Shown here: positions 1 to 8,870 of the stretch, piece after piece | Layout of the letters: each line of letters starts with the position of its first letter | Position numbering within the stretch: the stretch's first letter is position 1 | NCBI RefSeq assembly: GCF_017922435.1 | Contig: NZ_VDEZ01000003.1 | Location: forward strand, 62,001 to 126,000 | DNA length: 64,000 bases | Source: Thalassospira sp. ER-Se-21-Dark | GTDB taxonomy: Bacteria; Pseudomonadota; Alphaproteobacteria; Rhodospirillales; Thalassospiraceae | Direction: 5' to 3' | Made by a program: the position numbers and the translations under genes | The notes under the pieces: model-generated | The model's input: only the letters and a program-made list of their open reading frames with translations | Told to the model about the DNA's origin: nothing | Database searches by the model: none

Positions 1-1107
1 GCCTTCGAATGCGGGGGCGAGCATCTGTTCGAACGCAGCCATGGCCGGACCGATATTGATGCTCTCGATCCTGGTCTTGAGCATGCCTGCGCAAAGCTCC
101 GCATCCTCAAGGCTCTCGGCCGAGGTATAAGGCGATGGCATCATCACCAGACGCACACGATCCGAGCCCAGCGCATCCACCGCAACCGCCGCCGAAAGCG
201 CACTATCGATCCCGCCCGACATGCCGATCACAACACCGGGGAAACCGTTTTTATTTACGTAATCGCGCAGGCCCAGAACCAGCGCCTGATAGATCGCATC
301 AAGCCCGGTGGGATAGCCAACCTTCGGTGCGTCATCCGTGCAACGCCATTTACCGCTTTCATCCTGTTGCCAGGTGGTCAGCACCACATCCTCGGCAAAG
401 GCAGGCAGGGCCACGGCAAGCGATCCATCACCGTTCAGGCCAAATGATCCGCCGTCAAACACCAGTTCATCCTGACCGCCGACTTCGTTACAATAAATCA
501 TCGGCTTGCCGCTTTCGCGCACCCGATCCTCGATCAGCTTGCGGCGCAAATCATCCTTGTCGGCTTCAAACGGTGATCCGTTCGGCACAAGGAAGATTTC
601 TGCCCCCGCATCCGCCAGATGGGCAACAACGTTCGGCGTCCAGACATCTTCACAGATCGGCACACCCAGCTTCACACCCTTGAATGAAATCGGGGTCGGC
701 ATCGGGCCTGCGGCAAAGACGCGCTTTTCATCAAACACACCATAATTGGGCAAATCATTCTTGGCGCGCACATCAACGATCTTGCCCTGATCAATCACCA
801 ACACCGCATTATGACGCGTGCCATCGACTTCCCATGGCGTGGTCAACAGCAAGGCCGGACCATCTTTGCGTTTGGCCGTGTGTTCGCAGATGAATTCGAC
901 CGCGTCATGCAGATGGCGCATGAAGGCCGGCTTCATTACCAGATCTTCGGGCGGATAGCCCGACAGCACCAGTTCAGAATACAGAACCACGTCCGCAGCC
1001 TGATCGGCCGCAGTTTCCCAGGCAGCCACAACCTTGTCCCGGTTCCCGGTGACATCACCGACAATCGGGTTGAGTTGGGCAATCGCAATGGCAAGCTTCT
1101 TTGTCAT
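1..1107 (-). CDS. nadE: Glutamine-dependent NAD+ synthetase (C-terminus beyond window)
   Basis: Partial gene, read from its start at 1107 to the window edge (369 codons); the C-terminal part is missing. The N-terminal nitrilase-like glutaminase domain has its triad visible: Glu45 in YSELVLSGYP, Lys116 before LPNYGVFDEKR, and Cys152 in PICEDVW. The ammonia-ligase domain follows, with the PPi-binding loop SGGIDS at about 297-302. The enzyme makes NAD from deamido-NAD, ATP and glutamine in the cytosol. ATG at 1107 was chosen because the protein begins directly with the nitrilase fold (MTKKLAIAIAQLNP). Family assignment is firm; the rest of the ligase domain cannot be seen. Confidence 0.95.
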   Translation of the reverse strand, partial: MTKKLAIAIAQLNPIVGDVTGNRDKVVAAWETAADQAADVVLYSELVLSGYPPEDLVMKPAFMRHLHDAVEFICEHTAKRKDGPALLLTTPWEVDGTRHNAVLVIDQGKIVDVRAKNDLPNYGVFDEKRVFAAGPMPTPISFKGVKLGVPICEDVWTPNVVAHLADAGAEIFLVPNGSPFEADKDDLRRKLIEDRVRESGKPMIYCNEVGGQDELVFDGGSFGLNGDGSLAVALPAFAEDVVLTTWQQDESGKWRCTDDAPKVGYPTGLDAIYQALVLGLRDYVNKNGFPGVVIGMSGGIDSALSAAVAVDALGSDRVRLVMMPSPYTSAESLEDAELCAGMLKTRIESINIGPAMAAFEQMLAPAFEG

Positions 1108-1366
1108 GATGTTGGAATAGGATCGCCCCTGCGCGCTGTCAATTGCGGAATGCGCAATATCCCATGTTTCAGACAAGATCACCATTCTTGCATGGCAGAA
1201 ATGCAAATCTTTGAAACCGGCAAGCACGTTGGTTTTGAGCGTGAATTTATTCTTATCAAAGACTTAGCGTGTTGATAATGACTTGCAAAACCGGCCTCGT
1301 CCCGATCTATTGCACGCGACCGTGAAAACACGGCAATAAACACAAATTAAAATACGAGCAAACAAC

Positions 1367-1711
1367 ATGACCCACAGCCCCAATGCGGCCGCCGAGATGG
1401 CAGCGGTAACCATTTCCCATATTCCAGGCCGCGAAATCACTGAAAACCTTGGCATTGTCTTTGGCAGTTCCGTGCGCAGCCGCAACTTCCTTTTTGATAT
1501 TTTTGCGATGCTGAAAAACCTGTTCGGGGGTGAAGTACGTTCGTATACCCGCCTTTTGGAAGACGCCCAGCAGGAAGCCACCAGCCGCCTGATTGCCCAA
1601 GCCAAAAAGTTGGATGCCGACGCCGTTGTGGATGTGCATTTCGCAACGTCACAGGTGGCCTACAAGGCGGCTGAGATTTTCGCATACGGCACAGCCGTAC
1701 GACTGAAATAA
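1367..1711 (+). CDS. YbjQ/UPF0145 family protein
   Basis: A 114-residue protein of the YbjQ family (DUF74, often labelled heavy-metal-binding). The body (ITENLGIVFGSSVRSRNF, then AKKLDADAVVDVHF) matches the family's beta-rich fold and its conserved A-DAVV-V pattern. No signal peptide or membrane segment is visible. It lies 18 bp before a gene whose own N-terminus resembles the same domain fused to a metalloprotease, so the two are probably co-transcribed and functionally linked. The biochemical role of YbjQ proteins is not established, and metal binding is not shown by this sequence. Confidence 0.8.
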   Translation: MTHSPNAAAEMAAVTISHIPGREITENLGIVFGSSVRSRNFLFDIFAMLKNLFGGEVRSYTRLLEDAQQEATSRLIAQAKKLDADAVVDVHFATSQVAYKAAEIFAYGTAVRLK

Positions 1712-1729
1712 CAGGGCGGGCACAATACC

Positions 1730-3091
1730 ATGGAAGATCTGTTTCTTCCGGGAATTGCCCTGACCATCCTGATCGGAATCGCTTATATAACCGGCCGCTT
1801 GGCCGATGGGGCACATGAACGCGCGCTCAGACGCGACGAAGCATTACTGCCCCATCAATATCTTGATTCCGGGGATGCAGTTCCCGATGACATCACGTTG
1901 CATGACAGCAAACTGGTGACCGGCAAGGTCGTCATTGCCGAAGACCGTTTTCGCAATCTTCTGGCCCGCCTGCGCATTTTCGTCGGCGGTCGACTGGCTG
2001 CACACGAAGCCACCGTCACCAGGGCCAAGCGAGAGGCGATCTTGCGGCTTCGCACCAATGCCAAGGGTGCAAGTCACATTATCGGTTTACGCTTTGATTC
2101 TGCCGAACTTGGACGTGGCATGATCGAGGTGATCGTTTCCGGTACCGCCCTTTATACCGATCATCGCCCGACGGGCGGGCGTCCATCTGCCCTTCCCGAT
2201 GACGGGGTGAATATTTCGCACCGCAATCTTTTGGCCGAATTTGCGTCGGGCAGTATCGCGTTCCTTCTGATTTGCTGGGGGATTTATACGGCAAGCGGCA
2301 TGGCAGTTGAGTGGGCGGCAAACAGCATTTCGGTTCAGGAAGAAGTTGCCATCTGGTCGGAGCTTGAACCCGGACTGATCGCAGAACATCGCGAAGATTA
2401 TGAACGCAGCCTGCCGGAACGCTATCTTCTTGATCTGGTCAATTCCATCCCCAAGGAGGCCATTGGCCCGGCAAAGGATTATGACTTTGACGTTCTGATA
2501 ATCCCCGATGACAGTCCCAATGCCGCGGCATTGCCCGGTGGCCTGATGCTTGTTCATACCGGGATGCTTGAACTGGTCGATACCGAGAACGAGTTGCTGT
2601 CGATCCTTGGTCATGAAATCGGTCATTACAACGGACGCGATCACCTTGAAGGCATTGGCCGTGAAGTCGTTGGTGTCGCACTTTCGGCCATGATGTTTCA
2701 GACCGATGCGGTTCTGACCACCTGGGCGGCAAGCTGGCCGAAACTTCTGGCTGATCGGGACTATTCCCGAAGTCAGGAACTCGATGCCGATGACTGGAGC
2801 CTGCGCATCCTGATGGCCAAATACGGCCATGTCGCAGAGGCATCCACCACCTTTGCAAAGCTGGGACAGCTTCAAGGCGACCGCAGTTTGCTGGATTATC
2901 TTTCAACCCATCCGCACCCGCGTGATCGGGTGGAACGACTTGAGGATATGGCACGCGAACAGGGTCTTCCCATCGGGGAACCGGTTGATCTTCAAATCGC
3001 ATTTGAGAATTTTCTTATGCGGACCGGTGAAATCCCGGCAAGCGCGCTTGAAGACCGCCACCAATTCAACCTTACCAATACAGGACACTAG
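1730..3091 (+). CDS. YbjQ-like domain fused to M48 metalloprotease
   Basis: A 453-residue membrane protein. Residues 4-20 form a first hydrophobic segment. About 50-145 resemble a YbjQ-type domain (REAILRLRTNAKGASHIIGL, then GRGMIEVIVSGTALY). Residues 173-190 form a second membrane segment, and the rest is an M48 (Ste24/HtpX/BepA-like) peptidase with the zinc motif HEIGH at 295-299 and a likely third ligand Glu350 in SQELDADDWS. This suggests a membrane-anchored protease for protein quality control. It sits between a free-standing YbjQ gene and a small membrane protein only 3 bp downstream. The protease call is firm; the N-terminal domain is recognised by eye only. Confidence 0.85.
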   Translation: MEDLFLPGIALTILIGIAYITGRLADGAHERALRRDEALLPHQYLDSGDAVPDDITLHDSKLVTGKVVIAEDRFRNLLARLRIFVGGRLAAHEATVTRAKREAILRLRTNAKGASHIIGLRFDSAELGRGMIEVIVSGTALYTDHRPTGGRPSALPDDGVNISHRNLLAEFASGSIAFLLICWGIYTASGMAVEWAANSISVQEEVAIWSELEPGLIAEHREDYERSLPERYLLDLVNSIPKEAIGPAKDYDFDVLIIPDDSPNAAALPGGLMLVHTGMLELVDTENELLSILGHEIGHYNGRDHLEGIGREVVGVALSAMMFQTDAVLTTWAASWPKLLADRDYSRSQELDADDWSLRILMAKYGHVAEASTTFAKLGQLQGDRSLLDYLSTHPHPRDRVERLEDMAREQGLPIGEPVDLQIAFENFLMRTGEIPASALEDRHQFNLTNTGH

Positions 3092-3094
3092 CCC

Positions 3095-3670
3095 ATGCGC
3101 GGACTTTTCGCCCCGTTTCGCTTTCTAAGCGTAAGTGGCCAGCCCAATACCGAGTTCTGGCTTACCCAGTGCATCATTCTGGCATCAACCGTTCTGGGTG
3201 TGTATCTGGCAAGCTTTGCCGGTTTTGAAATTGCCGTTGATTTCGACCGTTATCAAAGCACGTCTGATGTCTATAACCTCGAACGATCGCTTGAGGCGGA
3301 GTTTGTCGATAACATCGAAAAGGTCGAAACCTGGATTGCCGACTATCCGGAAGGCCCGATGACATGGCATTCGGCAGATCTCGCCCCGCGCGAACGCCAC
3401 AAGCTTGACGATATGGTTTGGGAAACCATGCGCTATTCCCAGCGCACCTTTGAAGTCGATCCGGCAATTATCACCGGTGTACGTCGGTTTTATTCCGATA
3501 TCGAAGCCAAGATGACGATCATGTTCATGCAGCAAAATGCCAACGGCATGGCAAAACATGCGCTTAAAAACATGCAGGAAATTGTCGCTACCGCCCGTGC
3601 CGATGTCTTGCCGCTGTTGCAGTCCGAAATTCAACGTCTTGATGGTGAACTCGCCAAAATGACGGACTGA
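3095..3670 (+). CDS. Uncharacterised single-pass membrane protein
   Basis: A 191-residue protein I do not recognise. One hydrophobic segment (about residues 22-44, FWLTQCIILASTVLGVYLAS onward) is followed by a charged, largely helical region, with a likely coiled coil near the C-terminus (RADVLPLLQSEIQRLDGELA). It starts 3 bp after the stop of the M48 fusion gene, so it is almost certainly translated from the same mRNA and may be a partner or substrate of the protease. A terminator follows directly. Confidence 0.7.
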   Translation: MRGLFAPFRFLSVSGQPNTEFWLTQCIILASTVLGVYLASFAGFEIAVDFDRYQSTSDVYNLERSLEAEFVDNIEKVETWIADYPEGPMTWHSADLAPRERHKLDDMVWETMRYSQRTFEVDPAIITGVRRFYSDIEAKMTIMFMQQNANGMAKHALKNMQEIVATARADVLPLLQSEIQRLDGELAKMTD

Positions 3671-3701
3671 TCACGCCTAGCTTGTCGACCAGACAAAAAC
3701 A

Positions 3702-3733
3702 AAACCGGGGCTGTTCGCAGTCCCGGTTTTTTG
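3702..3733 (+). terminator. Rho-independent terminator of the YbjQ-M48 operon
   Basis: An inverted repeat AAACCGGG / CCCGGTTT with a loop of about 12 nt is followed by a run of T. It sits 32 bp after the stop of the last gene of the three-gene module. Confidence 0.8.
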
Positions 3734-3763
3734 TGTCCGCATACATGAAAACGTCGGCAAGGA

Positions 3764-4249
3764 TTACAGTGCCAGGGCCGCGTCGATCTCGTCCTGGCTC
3801 ATGGTTTTGGCTGAACCGTGGATAATGCCACTGGCGACATCCATGAATTTCTGAAGCGAGGTTGTTACTGCACTGGCCGTCACACGCAGCAGATCTTCAT
3901 CACCCGTCTCGATGATGGTTTCAAGCTGCGAAACCGCGTGGGCAACGATTGTATTGAGGTGCTCGATGGTTTCCTCGAACGGGCGACGGAATTTCGGCGG
4001 GACATGTTCATAGGCCTCAATCGCCAGCTCCTTGTCGGAAAAGGCACTGTCGCGGAAATGCTCCTGATAGCTTTTCGGCGCCCATTCCTTGCAGTCCTCG
4101 ATCATGTCAGGCATGTCAGGCACCATTTCGAGCAGCATGACGATCTCGTTGAAATGGTTCAGATAGTCGGTCGCCAAAAGCGTGGTCGAGGAAATGTTGG
4201 TTCCCTCCACCTTCTTTTGCCATGCGCTGAATTCAGCGTCGTCCATCAT
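3764..4249 (-). CDS. Uncharacterised helical protein with FliM/CheZ-like C-terminal tail
   Basis: A 161-residue, acidic, helix-rich cytoplasmic protein that I cannot assign to a family. There is no signal peptide or membrane segment. The last residues, AKTMSQDEIDAALAL, resemble the SQ-EIDALL peptide with which FliM (and, more loosely, the end of CheZ) binds phospho-CheY. The gene is monocistronic and lies between two terminators. The start could be either of two adjacent ATG codons (4249 or 4246). A chemotaxis or flagellar role is inference from the tail alone; the peptide is short and could be coincidental. Confidence 0.65.
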   Translation of the reverse strand: MMDDAEFSAWQKKVEGTNISSTTLLATDYLNHFNEIVMLLEMVPDMPDMIEDCKEWAPKSYQEHFRDSAFSDKELAIEAYEHVPPKFRRPFEETIEHLNTIVAHAVSQLETIIETGDEDLLRVTASAVTTSLQKFMDVASGIIHGSAKTMSQDEIDAALAL

Positions 4250-4435
4250 ACCCGTTGCGACCCCTCACCCTTAATCGTCTGTCAGGAACACCCTGCAATT
4301 ACCCATACTTAAGAATATTTACTGGTCATTGGTAGATGTTTTTTATGAATTCATGCCGATTGCGCAACAAAATTTTCTGAAATCTAATTTAGGAAACGCA
4401 TTCTGCGAACATTCCGGGCAAATAACCGGATAAAT

Positions 4436-4467
4436 AAAAGGTGCCCGACAGATCGCCGGGCACCTTT
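4436..4467. terminator. Terminator after DAHP synthase (likely bidirectional)
   Basis: The stem GGTGCCCG / CGGGCACC with a 9-nt loop is flanked by A-tract and T-tract, so it can act on both strands. It lies 30 bp past the stop of the leftward DAHP synthase gene. Confidence 0.8.
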
Positions 4468-4496
4468 GTCATCAAGATATATCGCGCAAGATCAAA

Positions 4497-5882
4497 TCAA
4501 GCAGAAGCAGCCATCTGTTCTGCGCGCACGCTGTCGCGTTCTTTTTTGATCATTTCCGCCATCAGGAAGGCAAGCTCAAGCGCCTGTCCGCCATTGAGGC
4601 GCGGGTCACAATGAGTGTGGTAACGATCCGAAAGCGCATCCTCAGTCACTTCGCGTGCACCACCGATGCATTCGGTCACATCCGTACCGGTCATCTCGAA
4701 ATGAACGCCACCGGCATGGGTGCCTTCGGCCTTGTGCACGTCAAAGAAGTTTTTGACTTCCGACAGGATCGCGTCAAACGGACGGGTTTTATAGCCGCTT
4801 GATGCCTTGATCGTGTTGCCATGCATCGGATCGCAGGACCACACAACCTTGCGGCCTTCGGCCTTCACACGTTTGACCAGACGCGGCAGGTTATCAAACA
4901 CATTGTCCGCCCCCATACGTGCGATCAGGGTCAGACGACCGGCTTCGTTCTGCGGGTTAAGGATATCGATCAGACGGATCAGGTCATCCTCATCCATGGT
5001 CGGTCCGCATTTCATGCCGATCGGGTTTTTCACCCCGCGCAGGAACTCAACATGGGCATGATCGGCCTGACGGGTACGGTCCCCGATCCACAGCATGTGG
5101 GCCGAACAATCATACCATTCGCCGGTCAGGCTGTCCTGACGGGTCAGTGCCTGCTCATACCCCAGCAGAAGTGCCTCGTGCGAGGTATAGAAATCGGTTT
5201 CACGCAGCTGCGGCGCGCTTTCAGCCGTGATGCCGCATGCTTCCATGAAGGCAACGGCTTCATCGATCTGCGTGGTCATCTTGCTGTAACGCTCCCCGGC
5301 CGGGCTGCCATCAACAAATGACAGGTTCCAGCGATGGATTTTGGTCAGATCGGCAAAACCGCCCTGCGCAAAGGCACGCAAAAGGTTCAGCGTCGCTGCT
5401 GACTGGTTATAGGCACGAATCTGGCGCTGCGGGTCCGGAATACGGGCTTCTTCGGTGAACTCGATGCCGTTGACCACATCACCGCGATAGCTTGGCAGTT
5501 CGACGCCATTGATGGTTTCGGTGTCAGATGAGCGCGGCTTGGCAAACTGGCCAGCCATACGGCCAACCTTGACCACCGGGCATGCCGCGCCATAGGTCAG
5601 AACCACCGCCATCTGCAGCATCACCTTGAAGGTGTCGCGAATGTTGTTCGGGTGAAATTCCTTAAAGCTTTCGGCACAGTCGCCACCTTGCAGCAGGAAG
5701 GCATTGCCTTCTGCGACGTCACCAAGCTTTTCTTTAAGCGCGCGCGCCTCGCCAGCAAACACCAAAGGAGGATAGCTGCCGAGCTCTTGCTCTACGGCCT
5801 TAACGGCCTGTGCATCAGGATAAGTCGGCACCTGCTTGATCGGCAGGTTACGCCAGCTTTCAATGCTCCAGCTCTTGCTCAT
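4497..5882 (-). CDS. aroG: Class II 3-deoxy-7-phosphoheptulonate synthase
   Basis: A 461-residue class II (plant/AroA-II type) DAHP synthase, which joins phosphoenolpyruvate and erythrose-4-phosphate in the first step of the shikimate pathway. Recognisable blocks include [37 protein letters not shown] and [11 protein letters not shown], spread over a full-length protein typical of the class. The ATG at 5882 has a GAGAGGAAG ribosome site. The gene stands alone between its own terminator and a 382-bp upstream region. The symbol follows common usage for class II enzymes in this group and is the least certain part of the call. Confidence 0.95.
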   Translation of the reverse strand: MSKSWSIESWRNLPIKQVPTYPDAQAVKAVEQELGSYPPLVFAGEARALKEKLGDVAEGNAFLLQGGDCAESFKEFHPNNIRDTFKVMLQMAVVLTYGAACPVVKVGRMAGQFAKPRSSDTETINGVELPSYRGDVVNGIEFTEEARIPDPQRQIRAYNQSAATLNLLRAFAQGGFADLTKIHRWNLSFVDGSPAGERYSKMTTQIDEAVAFMEACGITAESAPQLRETDFYTSHEALLLGYEQALTRQDSLTGEWYDCSAHMLWIGDRTRQADHAHVEFLRGVKNPIGMKCGPTMDEDDLIRLIDILNPQNEAGRLTLIARMGADNVFDNLPRLVKRVKAEGRKVVWSCDPMHGNTIKASSGYKTRPFDAILSEVKNFFDVHKAEGTHAGGVHFEMTGTDVTECIGGAREVTEDALSDRYHTHCDPRLNGGQALELAFLMAEMIKKERDSVRAEQMAASA

Positions 5883-6264
5883 TTGCTTCCTCTCAATCCG
5901 GCATGTTCATCATCATGCCGCCATTATAACACAAATCCAGTTGTCCGGCGGTTTTCCGCCTTGGCATCCGGTCATGCAACCGGGCCAAACTTGATACGGG
6001 TTTTGCCAGCGCATTTCCACCCCTTCTCGACATATGGACAATAAAATCTCGCAATTTTTTGCCAACCGACCCAAAAACCACGCAAAATTCCACCCATAAC
6101 CGTGAATTCATGCATGTGGCACCGGCGAATGCCAATTCGTCATACCAAACAAGGTAGTGCGAATCCGGAACTGCGCAATCATCAGACCAATTGCACAGTT
6201 CATGATTTGCGGGCACACTGCCAGCGCCAACCACCTGCAGCGCCACCGTTCAGCCGGATCCCCG
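5883..6264. promoter_or_regulatory. 382-bp divergent intergenic region with aroG promoter and dyad
   Basis: No gene is supported here. On the minus strand a perfect TATAAT lies at 5923-5928. Just downstream, about where transcription should begin, is the dyad CGGCATG-N8-CATGCCG (5899-5920), which could be an operator or a leader hairpin for DAHP synthase. No convincing -35 was found. The rest, up to the TauE-family start at 6265, has stop-rich frames and no recognisable motif. Confidence 0.45.
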
Positions 6265-7008
6265 ATGCCCCTTGAAACACTTGCGATAATTGCCTGTGCC
6301 TATTTCGTTGCCGCTTTCGTCAAAGGGGCAACCGGGCTTGGCTTTTCGACATCGGCCTTGCCGATCCTGGCCCTTGGGTTGGGGCTTAAGGCGGGTATGC
6401 CGCTTGTGATCATCCCATCGCTTGTCAGCAATTCCATCATCATGGCGCAGGCGGGTCACTTTCGTGAAACGATCAACCGGTTCTGGCCGATGTTTCTGGC
6501 GACCATTCCAGGCATTCTGATCGGGCTTGCCGTGCTTGAAATGGTCGACAGCATTCTGGCCGGCGCGGTTTTGGGGTTGGTGTTGATGAATTACGGGGCG
6601 ATTACCCTGTTTCGGCATGGCAAGCCACTATCTGACAAGCTTGCGCGGCGACTGGCCCCGATATCGGGCTTTGCCACGGGTCTTATCAACGGCATCACCG
6701 GATCACAGGTCATGCCGGTGTTGCCCTTCCTGCTTTCCATGCGGCTTGAGCCGAAACGTTTCCTGACGGCGATCAATATCTCGTTCAGTCTTTCAAGCAT
6801 CGTCATGGCACTTGGCCTTGCGCGCTTGGGGCTGATGACGATCGAAACGCTGTGGATATCGCTGGCCGGGTTGGTGCCGGTGTATCTTGGCACCAAGCTG
6901 GGCACGCGTGTGCGGGATCGCATGGATGCGGAAACCTTCCGCAAGGTTGTTTTGATCATGCTGATCATTTTTGGCGTCATTCTGGTTGGCAAACTGTTTG
7001 CGTCTTAA
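6265..7008 (+). CDS. TauE/SafE family anion permease
   Basis: A 247-residue integral membrane protein with about eight hydrophobic segments and the family hallmarks AFVKGATGLGFS near the N-terminus and GFATGLINGITGSQVMP in the middle, the two inverted halves of the fold. TauE/SafE proteins move organic or inorganic sulfur anions (sulfite, sulfoacetate) or other small organic anions across the inner membrane; the substrate here is unknown. ATG at 6265 is preferred because upstream in-frame codons add a polar tail that does not fit the family. The gene is followed 69 bp later by a YigZ gene. Confidence 0.85.
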   Translation: MPLETLAIIACAYFVAAFVKGATGLGFSTSALPILALGLGLKAGMPLVIIPSLVSNSIIMAQAGHFRETINRFWPMFLATIPGILIGLAVLEMVDSILAGAVLGLVLMNYGAITLFRHGKPLSDKLARRLAPISGFATGLINGITGSQVMPVLPFLLSMRLEPKRFLTAINISFSLSSIVMALGLARLGLMTIETLWISLAGLVPVYLGTKLGTRVRDRMDAETFRKVVLIMLIIFGVILVGKLFAS

Positions 7009-7077
7009 CGGTCAAACACGCACGCGGGCCGGAGATGTCATCTGGCACAACCCGGCCATTTCTGATAGCACATCGCC

Positions 7078-7644
7078 ATGAAAACCATCGCCCGCCCTGC
7101 CTTTGCCGAAACCGAAGAAAAGAAATCCCGCTTTCTGGCCGAACTCGTTTTTCACGATGACCTGGCCAAGCGGATTGATGAATTGCGCACCCTGCATCCC
7201 AAGGCCAATCATCATGTGAACGCCTATCGCTATCTAAATGATGAAGGCCAGCTGATTGAACATGGCAAGGATGACGGGGAACCATCCGGCACATCGGGCA
7301 TCCCTTGCCTCAAGGTGCTTCAAGGACGTGATCTGATCAATGTTGCGGTGATTGTGACGCGTTATTTTGGCGGAACAAAACTGGGAACTGGGGGGTTGGT
7401 GCGCGCCTATAGCGGGGCAGCCAATGCGGTTTGCGACGTAGCCGAGATCATCGAATATATCCCGCAGGGCGAGGCAGAACTGTTTGCCGGTTTTTCTGAT
7501 GCCGGAACGCTTGAGCAAGCCTGCGCAGAGGACGGCATCACCATCCTTGATCGTCAGTTTGATACCGACGGAACGCGCATCAAAATCACCGGACCACGCG
7601 AACGCCTGGCAGAGCTTAGCGTTCAATTTCCAATGCCTGAGTAA
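7078..7644 (+). CDS. YigZ/IMPACT family protein (UPF0029)
   Basis: A 188-residue cytoplasmic protein with the UPF0029 signature: GEPSGTSGIP, then VIVTRYFGGTKLGTGGLVRA. It has the usual two-domain architecture (N-terminal IMPACT fold, C-terminal DUF1949-like ferredoxin fold) and full length. The family is linked to translation or stress regulation in eukaryotes; the bacterial function is not settled. Its stop is 6 bp from the stop of the oppositely oriented LacI-type regulator. Confidence 0.88.
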   Translation: MKTIARPAFAETEEKKSRFLAELVFHDDLAKRIDELRTLHPKANHHVNAYRYLNDEGQLIEHGKDDGEPSGTSGIPCLKVLQGRDLINVAVIVTRYFGGTKLGTGGLVRAYSGAANAVCDVAEIIEYIPQGEAELFAGFSDAGTLEQACAEDGITILDRQFDTDGTRIKITGPRERLAELSVQFPMPE

Positions 7645-7650
7645 AAGGTT

Positions 7651-8688
7651 TTAGCGCGCTTTTGACTTCGGGCGCTTGGTGCTTTCACGGCATTGAAGTT
7701 CGAAACCAAGATCGATGATTTTTTGTTCGGGGGTTTCGCCGTCCAGAACCGCTTTGATCATTTGCACGGCCCGTTTGCCGATCTGATAACGGTCGGTTCG
7801 GATGGACGTCAGTGACGGGTAGCTTGCCGCCATCATTTCAAGATCGTTAAAGCCGATGATCCCCATTTCATCGGGGACCGAGATGCCGGCCTTTTGACAG
7901 CCAAACAGCGCGCCAAGCGCCATGTCATCATTGTTGCAGAACACGGCATCAAGGTCCGGACGACGTTTGCGCAACTGTTCGATCAAATGCCCACCAAGCG
8001 AAACACTTGAAGAATCGGTCGTCGTCATCATCAGGTCCGGGTCATATCGCCCGCCTGAGCGCAAGGCCTCCTTGAAACCTTCCATTCGGCGGTGCGAGCG
8101 CGGGTCCATGCGCGCGCCAAGAAACCCGATGCGTTTGTAGCCCTTTTGCACCAGATGCACACCGGCAGCCCGCCCGCCTTCAAAATGCGAAAACCCGACC
8201 ATCATATCGATCGGGTCATCACTGATATCCATGACCTGGACCACCGGACATTCGGCATTTTCAAGAAGTTCGCGGGTTGCATCGGTCTGATCAACCCCGG
8301 CCACAATCATGGCTGACGGCCCCTGTCCCAGGAAGGTGCGCACAAGGCGTTCCTCGTCCTTGGCGACATAGCGCGAGTTGCCGAGCTGCACCTGAAACGG
8401 CCCCTGATAGAGCTCGTCATAAATGGCGCGCAGCGTATCGGCGAACACGTTGTTGGTCAGCGAGGGAACGATCACACCGATCACATTTGATCGGGTCGAG
8501 GCCAGCGCGCTGGCATGCGAATGGGGCACATAATTAAGCTTGCGCACCGCATCGTTGATTTTCCGCCGCAGGTGATCAGACACCTTTGATGGATCGCGCA
8601 ACGCGCGTGAGACCGTAATGGTGCTGACGCCAGCCCGTTCGGCAACATCGGATATTGTTGGCCGTCCGGCCCCTTTGCGCTTCCTCAT
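7651..8688 (-). CDS. LacI-family transcriptional repressor (GntR-like)
   Basis: A 345-residue regulator. The N-terminal LacI helix-turn-helix and hinge (TISDVAERAGVSTITVSRAL, then KLNYVPHSHASALAS) are followed by a periplasmic-binding-protein-like sensor domain. ATG at 8688 gives the standard LacI N-terminus and has AAGG upstream; a further upstream start would add 12 unrelated residues. It is divergent from gluconokinase and a TRAP transporter, and two perfect 16-bp palindromes lie in the shared promoter. It therefore probably represses that operon and itself, released by gluconate or a related sugar acid. The effector is inferred from gluconokinase, not seen. Confidence 0.92.
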   Translation of the reverse strand: MRKRKGAGRPTISDVAERAGVSTITVSRALRDPSKVSDHLRRKINDAVRKLNYVPHSHASALASTRSNVIGVIVPSLTNNVFADTLRAIYDELYQGPFQVQLGNSRYVAKDEERLVRTFLGQGPSAMIVAGVDQTDATRELLENAECPVVQVMDISDDPIDMMVGFSHFEGGRAAGVHLVQKGYKRIGFLGARMDPRSHRRMEGFKEALRSGGRYDPDLMMTTTDSSSVSLGGHLIEQLRKRRPDLDAVFCNNDDMALGALFGCQKAGISVPDEMGIIGFNDLEMMAASYPSLTSIRTDRYQIGKRAVQMIKAVLDGETPEQKIIDLGFELQCRESTKRPKSKAR

Positions 8689-8772
8689 AACCTTACATTT
8701 ATTACGTCTTTTCCAAACCGACAAGCACCTTGTGACGGTAAAGCAAACACCGGAAATTCGGCTGTTGACTCA

Positions 8773-8805
8773 ATGTTAGCGCTAACATTATGTTAGCGCT
8801 AACAT
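8773..8805. promoter_or_regulatory. Two tandem LacI-family operators
   Basis: The perfect 16-bp palindrome ATGTTAGCGCTAACAT occurs twice, at 8773-8788 and 8790-8805, centre to centre 17 bp. This is the central-CG, TGTTA-type symmetry bound by LacI/GntR repressors. On the plus strand TTGACT (8765-8770) and TATGTT (8789-8794) form a plausible promoter overlapping both sites. On the minus strand TATAAT (8804-8809) lies at the edge of the second site, so both directions would be blocked by bound repressor. Confidence 0.85.
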
Positions 8806-8870
8806 TATAACACAACAGGGCAGTCCAAGAGTAAAACCCGCCCTGAAAATCAGTGAGTGCATCGAATTCA

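Noticed and set aside
5893..6246. Minus-strand frame of 117 codons in the region upstream of DAHP synthase
   Set aside because: No domain, no ribosome site, atypical composition, and it would cover the likely aroG promoter.
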